The position numbers were made by a program, and so were the translations under genes. Below are positions 52,909-61,575 of a stretch of 64,000 nt of DNA, piece by piece. Source of the DNA: JAHIVB01 sp964574705 (GTDB lineage Bacteria; Bacillota_I; Bacilli_A; Izemoplasmatales; Hujiaoplasmataceae). Each line of letters opens with the position of its first letter. The first letter of the stretch is position 1. The stretch lies in the NCBI GenBank assembly GCA_964574705.1, contig CAZNOO010000006.1, forward strand, positions 1 to 64,000, given 5' to 3'. The notes beneath the pieces are model-generated. The model had not been told where the DNA came from and did no database searches. It worked only from the letters and a program-made list of their open reading frames with translations.

Positions 52909-54144
52909 TTATCTTAACGTAGAACCTGATCTGACTAAATTGTCAGGAACATTGATCAAATCAGCTGTTCTGAATATCCTACAGTTTCGTCCGATAACCA
53001 TATTCTTTGGAACATTGATATTCTTGCCCAGGACCGTAATTCCGCTTGAAAGCAGACCTGGGTTTTCTTGATTCGGTGTATTATCCGTTCCAAATCCAAC
53101 CATCGCGTTCTCGCCGACGATTGTATTCTTATCAATAATGCAATTTTCAACGATTGCGCCCGCTTTAATCTGCACATTGTTAAGTAATACGGAGTTGCTG
53201 ACCTTAGCGAGTGGATGAACGATGACGCCAGGGCTTAGTACACTTCTTTCGACATGTCCGGCAACAATCGATCCATTTGACAAAAGGGCTTGGCGAATCA
53301 GTGCTTTCGATCCGACTTTAACAGCAGGAAGTTCTTCTGATTTCGTATAGATTTTCCAGTTGTGGTCATACATATCGAGAGGAATCTTGTCTACGGTTTC
53401 AATTAACTCCAGATTGGTTTGAAGATAGGAGTCATAAGTTCCGACGTCTTGCCAATAATCATAAAACTTATAGGCTATGACATTCATGGTCTCAATCATT
53501 CCAGGAATGATATGTTTGCCAAAATCGAGATCTGGAATGGTATTGCTGCGTAATTGGTCAAGGAGAACATCTGTATTGAACACATAGATTCCCATTGAAG
53601 CCAAATTCGATTTTGGTTCTTTCGGCTTTTCTGCGAAATTAAAGATCTTATTATTAGCATCTGCTTCCAATACACCAAAGCGATGAGCATCTTTAATATC
53701 GATGACTTTGCATGCAACAGTCAAATCTGCTTTGGATTGGATGTGTTGATCAATCATCTTTCTGTAATCCATTTTGTAGATGTGATCTCCTGAAAGAATC
53801 AAAACATACTTGGAATTACTTTGTTCAATATAATGGATATTCTTTCGAACGGCATCCGCGGTTCCATTATACCAATCGCTATGTGGCTGTAACAAGGTGA
53901 CTTTCGAATCTCTTCTGTCAAGATCCCATGGTTTTCCACTTCCAATGTGATCGTTGAGCGAAAAAGGCAAATATTGCGTCAATATCGCAATATTGAAAAT
54001 TCCAGAATTTGAACAATTGCTGAGTGTGAAATCAATGATTCTGTATTTCCCTGCAAATGGAACGCTTGGTTTCACTCTGTTTTCAGAGAGTATATCAAGT
54101 CTGGATCCTCGACCCCCGGCTAAAATCAATGCTAATGTTTCCAT
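52909..54144 (-). CDS. glgC: Glucose-1-phosphate adenylyltransferase
   Basis: Makes ADP-glucose for glycogen synthesis. The 411-residue product has LAGGRGSRLDIL, KPSVPFAGKYRIIDFTLSN, YNGTADAVRKN, SGDHIYKMDY and a C-terminal left-handed beta-helix (hexapeptide-like IKAGAIVENCIID). A full catalytic set, so GlgC and not the GlgD paralogue. It follows glgA by nine bases, the reverse of the usual glgC-glgA order; glgB and glgP are not in the window. Confidence 0.95.
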   Translation of the reverse strand: METLALILAGGRGSRLDILSENRVKPSVPFAGKYRIIDFTLSNCSNSGIFNIAILTQYLPFSLNDHIGSGKPWDLDRRDSKVTLLQPHSDWYNGTADAVRKNIHYIEQSNSKYVLILSGDHIYKMDYRKMIDQHIQSKADLTVACKVIDIKDAHRFGVLEADANNKIFNFAEKPKEPKSNLASMGIYVFNTDVLLDQLRSNTIPDLDFGKHIIPGMIETMNVIAYKFYDYWQDVGTYDSYLQTNLELIETVDKIPLDMYDHNWKIYTKSEELPAVKVGSKALIRQALLSNGSIVAGHVERSVLSPGVIVHPLAKVSNSVLLNNVQIKAGAIVENCIIDKNTIVGENAMVGFGTDNTPNQENPGLLSSGITVLGKNINVPKNMVIGRNCRIFRTADLINVPDNLVRSGSTLR

Positions 54145-54153
54145 AGTTCCTCC

Positions 54154-55581
54154 TTATTCTCTTATCATTTTCGTATAGAGTTTTTTATAAGTTTTTGCTG
54201 ATTGTTTCCAGCTATAGTCCGACGACATTGCTCGCTTGATCAATTCATTCCATTCGGGATGATGTTCATGGAAAACATTAATCGCGTATCTAATAACATG
54301 CATCATATCGTGTGCATTATAATGCGTAAAACTGAACCCATTTCCAGTCTGTTTAAACTCGTTATATGCTTGGACGGTGTCAGACAAGCCACCAGTTTCT
54401 CTGACAATCGGAATGGTTCCATACTTTAAAGCGATGATTTGTCCCAGCCCACAGGGTTCAAATCTGGAAGGCATTAAAAACATATCCGCTGCACTGTAAA
54501 TCAAATGAGCCATTTCATTTGAATATCCGATGTATGCTTTTGTCTTAGTAGGATACTTCATTTCTAATTCATGGAAATAATCAACATATTCCTTTTCTCC
54601 ATCGCCTAAAACAACAAAGATGAAATCGTCATGATCAAGCATTTCTTCGAAGACGTGCTTGATGAGGTCAAGTCCTTTTTGACCTACCAGCCTAGAAATT
54701 AAAGCAATCATAGGTTTATCTAAATCAAACGGAACGTTTAACTTCGAATAGAGTGCTTTCTTATTCTCTAATTTTCCCAATTCATAATTCAATTCATCAA
54801 AATTGAATGGAATGAATTTATCTTCTTTTGGTGAAAAGTCTGAATAAGAAATGCCATTCAAAATTCCAACGAGTTTGTCTTTTCTTTGTTTTAAAAGGTT
54901 TTGCATTCCGCATCCGAAATAAGGTGTCATAATTTCCTTTGCGTAGGTTTGTGATACTGTTGAGAGGTAATCAGCAGTCACAATTCCAGCTTTTAGGAAA
55001 TTAAGCATTCCGTCAAATTCAAATCGAGCATCAAAGGCGATATTGAAAAAACGATAATCATCAAGAGGAAAAACGCCTTGATAAGCAAGATTATGAATAG
55101 AAAGAAGTGTTCTAATATTCGCATATTGAGGGAATAACTTTTTTAACAATAACGGAATCATTCCCGTATGCCAATCATGTACATGAATGACATCGGGTAT
55201 ATATCCTATCACGCTCATGGATGCGAGAACTGCTTTCTGAAAAAAGGCATATCGCTCCGATTCGTCACCATAACCATACACATGGTCTCTTGAGCCAAAA
55301 TAAAATTGATTGTCAATAAAGTAGTATTCAATATTTCCAAGCTTCAACGTTTCAATTCCGACATAAACGTTTGTTTTAGACCCTACGTTAATGGAAAAAT
55401 TGGCAACGTGAGTCAATTTATCACTATATTTATGAGGAATGATCTTATACTTCGGTAAAATGACACGAACTTCAACATTCCGAATTCTTTTGATTTCACT
55501 GGGGAGACTACCGACTACATCTGCTAGTCCGCCTATTTTTACGAACGGGTAACATTCCGCGCTGATATGCAAAACATTCAT
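54154..55581 (-). CDS. glgA: Glycogen synthase, GT5
   Basis: The 475-residue ADP-glucose-dependent glycogen synthase has the N-terminal VKIGGLADVVGSLP (ADP-Glc-binding KxGGL), HVHDWHTGMIPLL, LISRLVGQKGLDLI and the C-terminal MPSRFEPCGLGQ with the catalytic Glu. Operon with glgC downstream. AGGAGG SD and TATAAT (complement 55611-55616). Confidence 0.96.
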   Translation of the reverse strand: MNVLHISAECYPFVKIGGLADVVGSLPSEIKRIRNVEVRVILPKYKIIPHKYSDKLTHVANFSINVGSKTNVYVGIETLKLGNIEYYFIDNQFYFGSRDHVYGYGDESERYAFFQKAVLASMSVIGYIPDVIHVHDWHTGMIPLLLKKLFPQYANIRTLLSIHNLAYQGVFPLDDYRFFNIAFDARFEFDGMLNFLKAGIVTADYLSTVSQTYAKEIMTPYFGCGMQNLLKQRKDKLVGILNGISYSDFSPKEDKFIPFNFDELNYELGKLENKKALYSKLNVPFDLDKPMIALISRLVGQKGLDLIKHVFEEMLDHDDFIFVVLGDGEKEYVDYFHELEMKYPTKTKAYIGYSNEMAHLIYSAADMFLMPSRFEPCGLGQIIALKYGTIPIVRETGGLSDTVQAYNEFKQTGNGFSFTHYNAHDMMHVIRYAINVFHEHHPEWNELIKRAMSSDYSWKQSAKTYKKLYTKMIRE

Positions 55582-55680
55582 GATGGTTCCTCCTATCTAG
55601 ATACAAATTGATTATAACATATTTCAATGATAGAAAAGAAAGAACCCTTTAAAATTCCACAACTTTTTTTAACATTTTTC

Positions 55681-55708
55681 AAAAAAAAGAGCACTGGTGT
55701 CAGTGCTC
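55681..55708 (-). terminator. Terminator of nucleoside kinase gene
   Basis: Perfect GAGCACTG-ACAC-CAGTGCTC followed by eight T on the minus strand. The stop codon of the kinase gene (55700-55702) lies inside the stem. Confidence 0.9.
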
Positions 55709-57328
55709 GAAAACGCTATGTCCGATAAACTCTCTTAGTAGTGAGTTGCATGGAACGAGATAAGGGTTAATTTCCTTAAAATATTTCAAGAATTTAATCA
55801 ATCGATTCGCATGAACAAAATACTCAGAGTCGTTTGGTATTTGTTTCAGTGCATTCAAAGCGTATTTCTTTAATACGCAAAGTTCATATGTCAATTCCGA
55901 ATTATAAATGTAATTTGCGCTTTCAATGAAAGGATAGATCCACTTGTATTCACCTCTTCTGACGGAAGGCCACATCGCCAGTGTTTTTTCCGCTGAAGTG
56001 TTTCTAAACTGCAAATCTCGAACGATTCTTCTCAAGAGTCTCAAATCCGTTAAATTGATGGGATTGTTGTAATCGATATTAATTTGTGAAAGAGGCGAAA
56101 TGTAAATTTTGAATTTATGGCTAGACGGAATGAATTCAGTCAATAAATCATTCAGTGCATGGATTCCTTCGATAATAATCGGCGTCTTATTGTCAATCTG
56201 AATTTCTTTCGAAAATCTTCGTATTTTGTCTTTAAAATCAAAAATAGGAAGTTTCACCGCAACACCATTAATCAAGTCCGTGATGTTTTCATTGAATAAA
56301 TCCAAATCTAGAGCATTGACATGCTCCAAATCAGGTTCACCGAATTCATCGATTGGAGCTTGGTCGGCGGTCAAATAATAGTTATCAATTGAAATCATCA
56401 ATGGTTTGATTCCTCGTGTCATTAACTCGATTTCAAGGCGTCTTGAAAATGTCGTTTTTCCTGAGGAAGATGGTCCTGCAATGGCAATCAAACGGATGCT
56501 TTCAATATCTTTTGAAATGATGTCTCCAAGCTCACAAAGTTGATTGTTGTGTTTGGTTTCGCACATGTTGACAAACTGAACAGATTTGTTTTCCTCAACG
56601 AGGTGATTCATCTTGTAAATCATATCTGCGTTACAGTTGATTGCCCATTGTTCAGCTTTTGTTAGAACTCTTAAAAAGCTCGGAGAGTCCGCAAATTCAG
56701 GTATTTGTCCTTTTTCTTCAATTCGAGGGTACCTTACCAAAAAACCTGGACTGTAATAGAACAGTTCAAACTCACTGAGATAACCAGTGGAAGGGACCAT
56801 GTACCCATACATATAGTTTAAATAACCATCACACTCGTAAACGTTGACTCTTTCTTTTCGATACGCCAAAGTTTCTACCTTGTCAATATAGTTTTTAGCG
56901 CTATAAATTTTCTTCATCTCTGCTAAACTAGCATTTTTTCGAATGATAGGCATATCTTCTCGAATAATCTCATGCATCTCGCGGATAACGCGATGTACCA
57001 TTTCGGGGGAGAGATTCCCTTCGACTGGCCTTCCATAAATACCCATCGATATTGAATTTGAAAACTTGATCTGCATGTTTGGGTAAATCCGATCAAAAGC
57101 CATACAAATCAAATATCTCATGCTGGTTGCGTAGATTCTTGTGGAATCGTAAAAAGTATAGTCGAGCAACTCAACGACGGAATCTGTTGAAATAACGTAA
57201 GCTAACTCTCTTAAACGGTTATTAACCTTGGCCGCATAAAACGGGCCCTCATAATGTTTTGTCAATTTTTCAAGCCGTACACTTGACTCAAATTGATATT
57301 TGTCTTTTCCAATTTTTACGGTAAACAC
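55700..57328 (-). CDS. Nucleoside/uridine kinase-like protein with ThrRS-like N-terminus
   Basis: The 542-residue protein belongs to the group with an N-terminal TGS/threonyl-tRNA-synthetase-editing-like region (about 1-220) and a C-terminal uridine kinase/phosphoribulokinase P-loop domain: AGPSSSGKTTFSRRL at about 286, ISIDNYYL, and IIEGIHALND with Walker B-type acidic residue. The nucleoside or sugar it phosphorylates is not known with certainty. Own terminator; convergent-free minus-strand gene upstream of glgA. Confidence 0.85.
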   Translation of the reverse strand: MFTVKIGKDKYQFESSVRLEKLTKHYEGPFYAAKVNNRLRELAYVISTDSVVELLDYTFYDSTRIYATSMRYLICMAFDRIYPNMQIKFSNSISMGIYGRPVEGNLSPEMVHRVIREMHEIIREDMPIIRKNASLAEMKKIYSAKNYIDKVETLAYRKERVNVYECDGYLNYMYGYMVPSTGYLSEFELFYYSPGFLVRYPRIEEKGQIPEFADSPSFLRVLTKAEQWAINCNADMIYKMNHLVEENKSVQFVNMCETKHNNQLCELGDIISKDIESIRLIAIAGPSSSGKTTFSRRLEIELMTRGIKPLMISIDNYYLTADQAPIDEFGEPDLEHVNALDLDLFNENITDLINGVAVKLPIFDFKDKIRRFSKEIQIDNKTPIIIEGIHALNDLLTEFIPSSHKFKIYISPLSQINIDYNNPINLTDLRLLRRIVRDLQFRNTSAEKTLAMWPSVRRGEYKWIYPFIESANYIYNSELTYELCVLKKYALNALKQIPNDSEYFVHANRLIKFLKYFKEINPYLVPCNSLLREFIGHSVFEH

Positions 57329-57490
57329 GATAAATTTCCTCCAATGAAAACGTTTGTATTTCTATTTTACTCTTTTTCGTAAAATATGCAACACCTTTTT
57401 CCGCTTCAACTTGTAATAAAATTGAGAACTTCATTTTTATCATCCTGAAAATAGTGTATAATATGAAAAAAGAATCTTGTGAGGACAATC

Positions 57491-58315
57491 ATGTTTTTAA
57501 TCTCTTTCTTTTCAAGTTCCGGAATGGATGATGATCCGGGAAGGTATTTATTTCATACAGAACATTTCATCTATATCGTCGCATGTATTTTGATATTCTA
57601 TTTTTTGATGAAAGTATTTGTTCACGCATCCAAAAAAACAAGAAAAATACTGATTAACAGCCTTCTCGTATTGATGTTGGTACTCAAATATGGGGGAGAA
57701 ATCATCTTTGTGACTGAATGGATGAAATATGGATCTTCTGTTTCCACTTTCTCACATCCTTTTCTTGACTTTCGAACCTTAATTTCGTTTCAATTATGTG
57801 GCATCAATAATGTTCTTCTTCCCATCGTATATTGGTTCAATCTAAAAAAAATGAAAGATTTTGTTTATTCCACTGCCATCATCGGCGGTCTCGCAGTCAT
57901 GCTTTATCCCGTTGGAATTCTTTATGGAGAGCCTCTTGTTATCACCTTCGTCATGTTGAGAAGTCTAATTGTGCATTTCTTGCTTGTGTTTATTCCGATT
58001 TTCTTAATCGCATCTGGAGAATTCACACTTCTTAAAAAGAATTGGATTCGCAATTTCATTGGCGCAATCTTAATGACGATTTGGGCATTGTTTGGGAATA
58101 TCTTCATTGACCCACTTGCAAACAACATGTATATCATGAAGAATCCTTTTTATGGGGGCCCTGTTCCGCTATTGAACATTCTTCCTGATGGCTTTCACAT
58201 GTTTGTGCTAGTGCCTTTGGTCTTTTTAGCTTTTGTCATTGTGTACTTCATTGCGGGAAGAATCCAACTTCATCGAGACAAATGGTTAATCACACAAAAA
58301 AATGCGCTTCCGTAG
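57491..58315 (+). CDS. YwaF/TMEM164-like integral membrane protein
   Basis: About 274 residues from ATG 57491 (GTGAGG SD six bases before). Seven predicted TM helices; the pattern LDFRTLISFQLCGINNVLLPI, then LYPVGILYGEPLV and LILPDG-like NILPDGFHMF resembles the TIGR02206/YwaF and TMEM164 family. Function is not established in bacteria. TATAAT at 57455-57460 precedes it. Confidence 0.7.
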   Translation: MFLISFFSSSGMDDDPGRYLFHTEHFIYIVACILIFYFLMKVFVHASKKTRKILINSLLVLMLVLKYGGEIIFVTEWMKYGSSVSTFSHPFLDFRTLISFQLCGINNVLLPIVYWFNLKKMKDFVYSTAIIGGLAVMLYPVGILYGEPLVITFVMLRSLIVHFLLVFIPIFLIASGEFTLLKKNWIRNFIGAILMTIWALFGNIFIDPLANNMYIMKNPFYGGPVPLLNILPDGFHMFVLVPLVFLAFVIVYFIAGRIQLHRDKWLITQKNALP

Positions 58316-58330
58316 AGGCGCATTTTTATT
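58298..58330. terminator. Bidirectional terminator at 58.3 kb
   Basis: AATGCGC-(10)-GCGCATT with A- and T-runs, between convergent genes. Confidence 0.75.
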
Positions 58331-58340
58331 TAGATGAATA

Positions 58341-59240
58341 TTAAGGAATTGCATTATATAAAGGAATTAAAGTTTGAAGGGGCAGATCTGAAAGCATTGT
58401 GATTCCATTTTGAACTTGATATACCGGGTAATAGAAGAAAATTGATAAGACTAGTTGAAGCTTTGCTTCCGAAATCCCAAGATTATTAGCCATGGTGGTA
58501 AAATCACTACTGGTCATGCTATCGAATTCGGCAATCTTATTAGCGTAATATTCGCTATCGTATGCTGGAGCATCTGTAATATCTGTTTCGGAATTATAGA
58601 TTGTCGTTGTTGAAATTTCATCACCATTTGCAAAGATTCCATCAAAATTAGCACTGGCTTCTTGTGAATCGTCCACAAATCCAGAAAAATAGACATATTC
58701 AACAGTTGAGTGTTTGTTGAGCGTAAGCACAGTAATCGGAAATGAGTCATAAATTTGATCGATTTTACTCGTCATTGACATCTCTGAATCATAAGAATTA
58801 GAAGTGATTCCTAAAAGCATGAATGTTTCATCTTGGGAAGAATACCCTAGTTCGATGCTCTTATCATATATGTCGAGCAATACCGTCTCCAAATTACCTT
58901 TTGAATGATCCAACTGATTTACAAGAATCAAAGCATCCTCGTTACCTGGCAAGACTTGAATGACCCTACCAAAAGGATTGATATTTATCTCAACGGAGGG
59001 ATTGATATCAAGCGTTACGACATCAACAACTCTTAAAGAAGTCAAGTATCCGAAAAAGGCAAGCAAGACAATGACGAAAGACGAAAAACTCATGACGATT
59101 CTTCTGAAATATGGAGTAATCGGTGTTCTTTCTTGAGCAGCAATCTCAAAATGAGACATCTTTTCGACGAACTCCTGATGATATGGAATGGGGAATGTAG
59201 CATTTTCTTTGATGATGGATCTAAATTCTCGGAATTTCAT
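58341..59240 (-). CDS. RsgI-like anti-sigma membrane protein
   Basis: About 299 residues; tandem ATGs (59243, 59240) follow GGAGG, and the second has better spacing. A cytoplasmic N-terminus (about 1-48) and one TM (about 50-70) precede the extracytoplasmic segment VVTLDINPSVEININPFGRV, the hallmark of the RsgI beta domain. An acidic Ser/Thr/Asp linker and helical tail (TMANNLGISEAKLQLVL) follow. The coding region overlaps the end of the sigma gene. Most likely it holds the ECF factor at the membrane until a surface signal arrives. Confidence 0.82.
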   Translation of the reverse strand: MKFREFRSIIKENATFPIPYHQEFVEKMSHFEIAAQERTPITPYFRRIVMSFSSFVIVLLAFFGYLTSLRVVDVVTLDINPSVEININPFGRVIQVLPGNEDALILVNQLDHSKGNLETVLLDIYDKSIELGYSSQDETFMLLGITSNSYDSEMSMTSKIDQIYDSFPITVLTLNKHSTVEYVYFSGFVDDSQEASANFDGIFANGDEISTTTIYNSETDITDAPAYDSEYYANKIAEFDSMTSSDFTTMANNLGISEAKLQLVLSIFFYYPVYQVQNGITMLSDLPLQTLIPLYNAIP

Positions 59241-59781
59241 CATACTCCTCCTTTAAAGCAAGACGTATTTTCTTAATTGCTTTTTGATAAATCCAGGTAA
59301 TCGTTCCTATCGGCTTATCTACAACAATAGAGATTTCTTTATGGGTCATATTTTCAAGTGTATGAAGCAAAAAAACATTTCGTTCTGATTCGTCGAGTAC
59401 GGAAAGTGCTTTTTCAATCAGTTCCTTGTTTTCTGCTTCGACTTCAAGGTGAGCTGAGATTCCGTCGGAACGGAATGAATCAATCTCATCATCATTCAAA
59501 ACAACTCTTTTTCTGCGGTTGTACTCATTGAATGCAAGATTCTTCGCTATGGTAAGAAGATAAGCAAGGAAGTTTCTTTCTTTGTAACGATGAATGGAAT
59601 CCATCATCTTTAAGTATGTATCCTGCATGATATCTTCTGTTAAACTTTTGTCATGAAGAACATTAATCACGACAAAATAGACCTTGCGGTAGGTTTCTTC
59701 ATAGATCTGTCCGAAGACAGATGTATTACCGTTCTTCAGCTCTTCAACGAGCTGGTTCAAGGTCTTTCCCACATTGTTCAC
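59221..59781 (-). CDS. ECF-type RNA polymerase sigma factor
   Basis: The 186-residue sigma-70 family protein lacks sigma-1/3. Sigma-2 region (FGQIYEETYRKVYFVVINV, EDIMQDTYLKMM, RNFLAYLLTIAKNLAFNEYNRR) and sigma-4 helix-turn-helix (ALSVLDESERNVFLLHTLENMTHKEISIVV, GTITWIYQKAIKKIR) are clear. It overlaps the anti-sigma gene. Upstream a TATAAT and two GGTTTC copies 15 bp apart may form its own promoter. Confidence 0.92.
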   Translation of the reverse strand: MNNVGKTLNQLVEELKNGNTSVFGQIYEETYRKVYFVVINVLHDKSLTEDIMQDTYLKMMDSIHRYKERNFLAYLLTIAKNLAFNEYNRRKRVVLNDDEIDSFRSDGISAHLEVEAENKELIEKALSVLDESERNVFLLHTLENMTHKEISIVVDKPIGTITWIYQKAIKKIRLALKEEYDEIPRI

Positions 59782-59801
59782 CTCACTAGTATCTATTGTA
59801 C

Positions 59802-59831
59802 ATTATATGGGAAACCTTGACAACCGAAACC
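59802..59831 (-). promoter_or_regulatory. Promoter region of ECF sigma operon with GGTTTC repeats
   Basis: Minus strand: GGTTTC (complement 59826-59831), nine bases, GGTTTC (complement 59811-59816), then CCA and TATAAT (complement 59802-59807). The distal copy is 18 bp from the -10, a -35 position. Candidate autoregulated element. Confidence 0.4.
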
Positions 59832-59871
59832 GCTTCATTAATATAAACAAATGAGGAGGCAGTTTTATTGG

Positions 59872-59897
59872 TAAAAAAAAGACTCCAGTGGAGTCCG
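59872..59897 (-). terminator. Terminator of 60-64 kb operon
   Basis: GACTC-CACTG-GAGTC stem followed by eight T on the minus strand. Confidence 0.7.
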
Positions 59898-59907
59898 TTC
59901 TTTAGAA

Positions 59908-60642
59908 TTAGTAATTCTGCTTCCTAATTTTGCCATCACGCTTATGAATAACATAAGTAGTTTTCTGCTTGATTGATTTGATTGTGGCGTATGCAATGGC
60001 TTCGTTTTGGGTATGTAAGGCCTTAATGACCTTATGGGAACCCTCTCGTTTGATAATCCACATCTTGTCCATTTGACGGAAGATAATGTGGTACTTTCCA
60101 AGTTCCTTTTTTTCTGGAACAGCTTCACCCGAAAAATCTTCAACACCTTCTTCATCATCAAATGAATCTTCGTTTGACTCGAATGATTCATCCTCAGATG
60201 GTTCAGAATCATCGGAATTTGAAGAAACAATCTTCGTTTCAAGCATTGATAGTTTCTCGTTTAGGTCCACATCTGGTTCCTTTTGTTCTTCATTAATTAA
60301 GGGTTGAGATTCTTCAACCTCCAAAGGAATCAAAGTATTCTCCAAATTTTCTTTCAAAGCATCATTGGTTGATTCCTCTTCTTCTGTTGTTTCAGCCACA
60401 CTTGTTGTCTCGTCTTGTACGGGAAGTTCTTCTTGTGTACTAGATTTTTCTTCAGGTAGTTCCACTTGTTCATCAGGCAAATTGTCAACAGGATTGTTGA
60501 CAGGCGTTTCTGAATCTTTGAAATGATTCATTGCATTCGATTTGCTTTTCCAAGTATAGAGAAGATAAGCTATAACGATAACAAGAAGTGTGCCAAAAAC
60601 AACCGCAAGAAATATTGCATTTTGTTTCAAAAAGTCTAACAT
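59908..60642 (-). CDS. Membrane-anchored DUF2188 protein
   Basis: The 244-residue protein has an N-terminal TM (about 8-29), an extremely acidic disordered linker (about 40-180, Glu/Asp/Ser/Thr), and a C-terminal domain of about 60 residues (KYHIIFRQMDKMWIIKREGSHKV ... YVIHKRDGKIRKQNY, written here in parts) matching the DUF2188 fold: lysine-rich beta strands and a helix. Function unknown. Last gene of the operon that includes the cysteine-less radical-SAM homologue. Confidence 0.8.
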   Translation of the reverse strand: MLDFLKQNAIFLAVVFGTLLVIVIAYLLYTWKSKSNAMNHFKDSETPVNNPVDNLPDEQVELPEEKSSTQEELPVQDETTSVAETTEEEESTNDALKENLENTLIPLEVEESQPLINEEQKEPDVDLNEKLSMLETKIVSSNSDDSEPSEDESFESNEDSFDDEEGVEDFSGEAVPEKKELGKYHIIFRQMDKMWIIKREGSHKVIKALHTQNEAIAYATIKSIKQKTTYVIHKRDGKIRKQNY

Positions 60643-60669
60643 AACTTGGCACTCCTTTCTTGGTAAAAC

Positions 60670-61563
60670 CTAAAATAGTCTAAATTGTTCGGTGCTGCTT
60701 GGTTTATATAAATTCGTAATGTCCTTCATTCCAAAAGCAATTTTTCTTTTTTTGCATTCAAACACAAACTCTTTTTTAAGGGAAGCCAGTTTTGCTGATG
60801 TCCAGGTTTTTTTGGAACCATACTTATCAGTGAATACATTTTTAAGTCCAGGGAAATATTCGTCCAATAAATGGTAAAATGCATTGCGCTGTGATTCGTC
60901 CAGTGCCAGCACAAAACTAGGATATATGAAATCTCCTCCTGCAAGGGATACATCTTCAACGATTTGAAGAATGTTTTCAGGCGTATCATTGACATAAGGA
61001 ATCATGGGTTTCATAATCACTCCCGCTACCAAGCCAGCATCTTTCAGCTTATGGAGTAGTTTGATCCTGTTGTGGTAGTTGACATAGCCTTTACCTTCAA
61101 AGCGCTCCTGGATGGTGTCAATCGTGTTTCCAATTGGAATTGCGATGACGACAGGAGACTTCTGTGATATTTCTTGTAAAATTGACAAATCTCTTAAAAT
61201 CAAATTAGACGTTGTTTCAATAAAAACGCCAAGATCGGTTACGCGAATGACTTCAAGCGCTCTTTTCATCGAAAGGGTCTCTTTCTCCGAATCATTGTAG
61301 GGGTCTGGGTTTTGGTAGAAACCAATCAGATTTTTTTGCGATACAAACAGCAATTCCTTCTGAATGACTTCCAATCCATTTTCCTTCGGAATGATATCAC
61401 CTGGTTGGAATGACTGGTATGGATCTGAAAGTGAACCATAGAATTGATAAGTTGGATGTGACCCTTCGTATAGATTCGCAAAGAAATCGATGGCGAAGAA
61501 ACGAGTTGGGTATTTGTTTGGAATCAGTATTTGTTTCGTTTTTTTCAATTCGACTTCCGTCAT
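60670..61563 (-). CDS. SplB-like radical-SAM homologue lacking the cluster cysteines
   Basis: The 297-residue protein aligns by eye with the SplB/COG1533 radical-SAM branch: ILIPNKYP opening, LSDPYQ, LSMKRALEVI, LILRDLSIL, RIKLLHKLKDAGL, MIPYVND, and the C-terminal AFGMKDITNLYKP. Where family members have YxGCxxxCxYC, this one reads YEGSHPTYQFY, with Ser, Tyr and Tyr for the three cysteines. Only one Cys exists in the whole protein, near residue 272. It therefore cannot hold the SAM-cleaving 4Fe-4S cluster. The frame is intact and the gene sits in a tight operon, so it is retained. Role unknown. Confidence 0.8.
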   Translation of the reverse strand: MTEVELKKTKQILIPNKYPTRFFAIDFFANLYEGSHPTYQFYGSLSDPYQSFQPGDIIPKENGLEVIQKELLFVSQKNLIGFYQNPDPYNDSEKETLSMKRALEVIRVTDLGVFIETTSNLILRDLSILQEISQKSPVVIAIPIGNTIDTIQERFEGKGYVNYHNRIKLLHKLKDAGLVAGVIMKPMIPYVNDTPENILQIVEDVSLAGGDFIYPSFVLALDESQRNAFYHLLDEYFPGLKNVFTDKYGSKKTWTSAKLASLKKEFVFECKKRKIAFGMKDITNLYKPSSTEQFRLF

Positions 61564-61575
61564 GTGATTCCCTCC

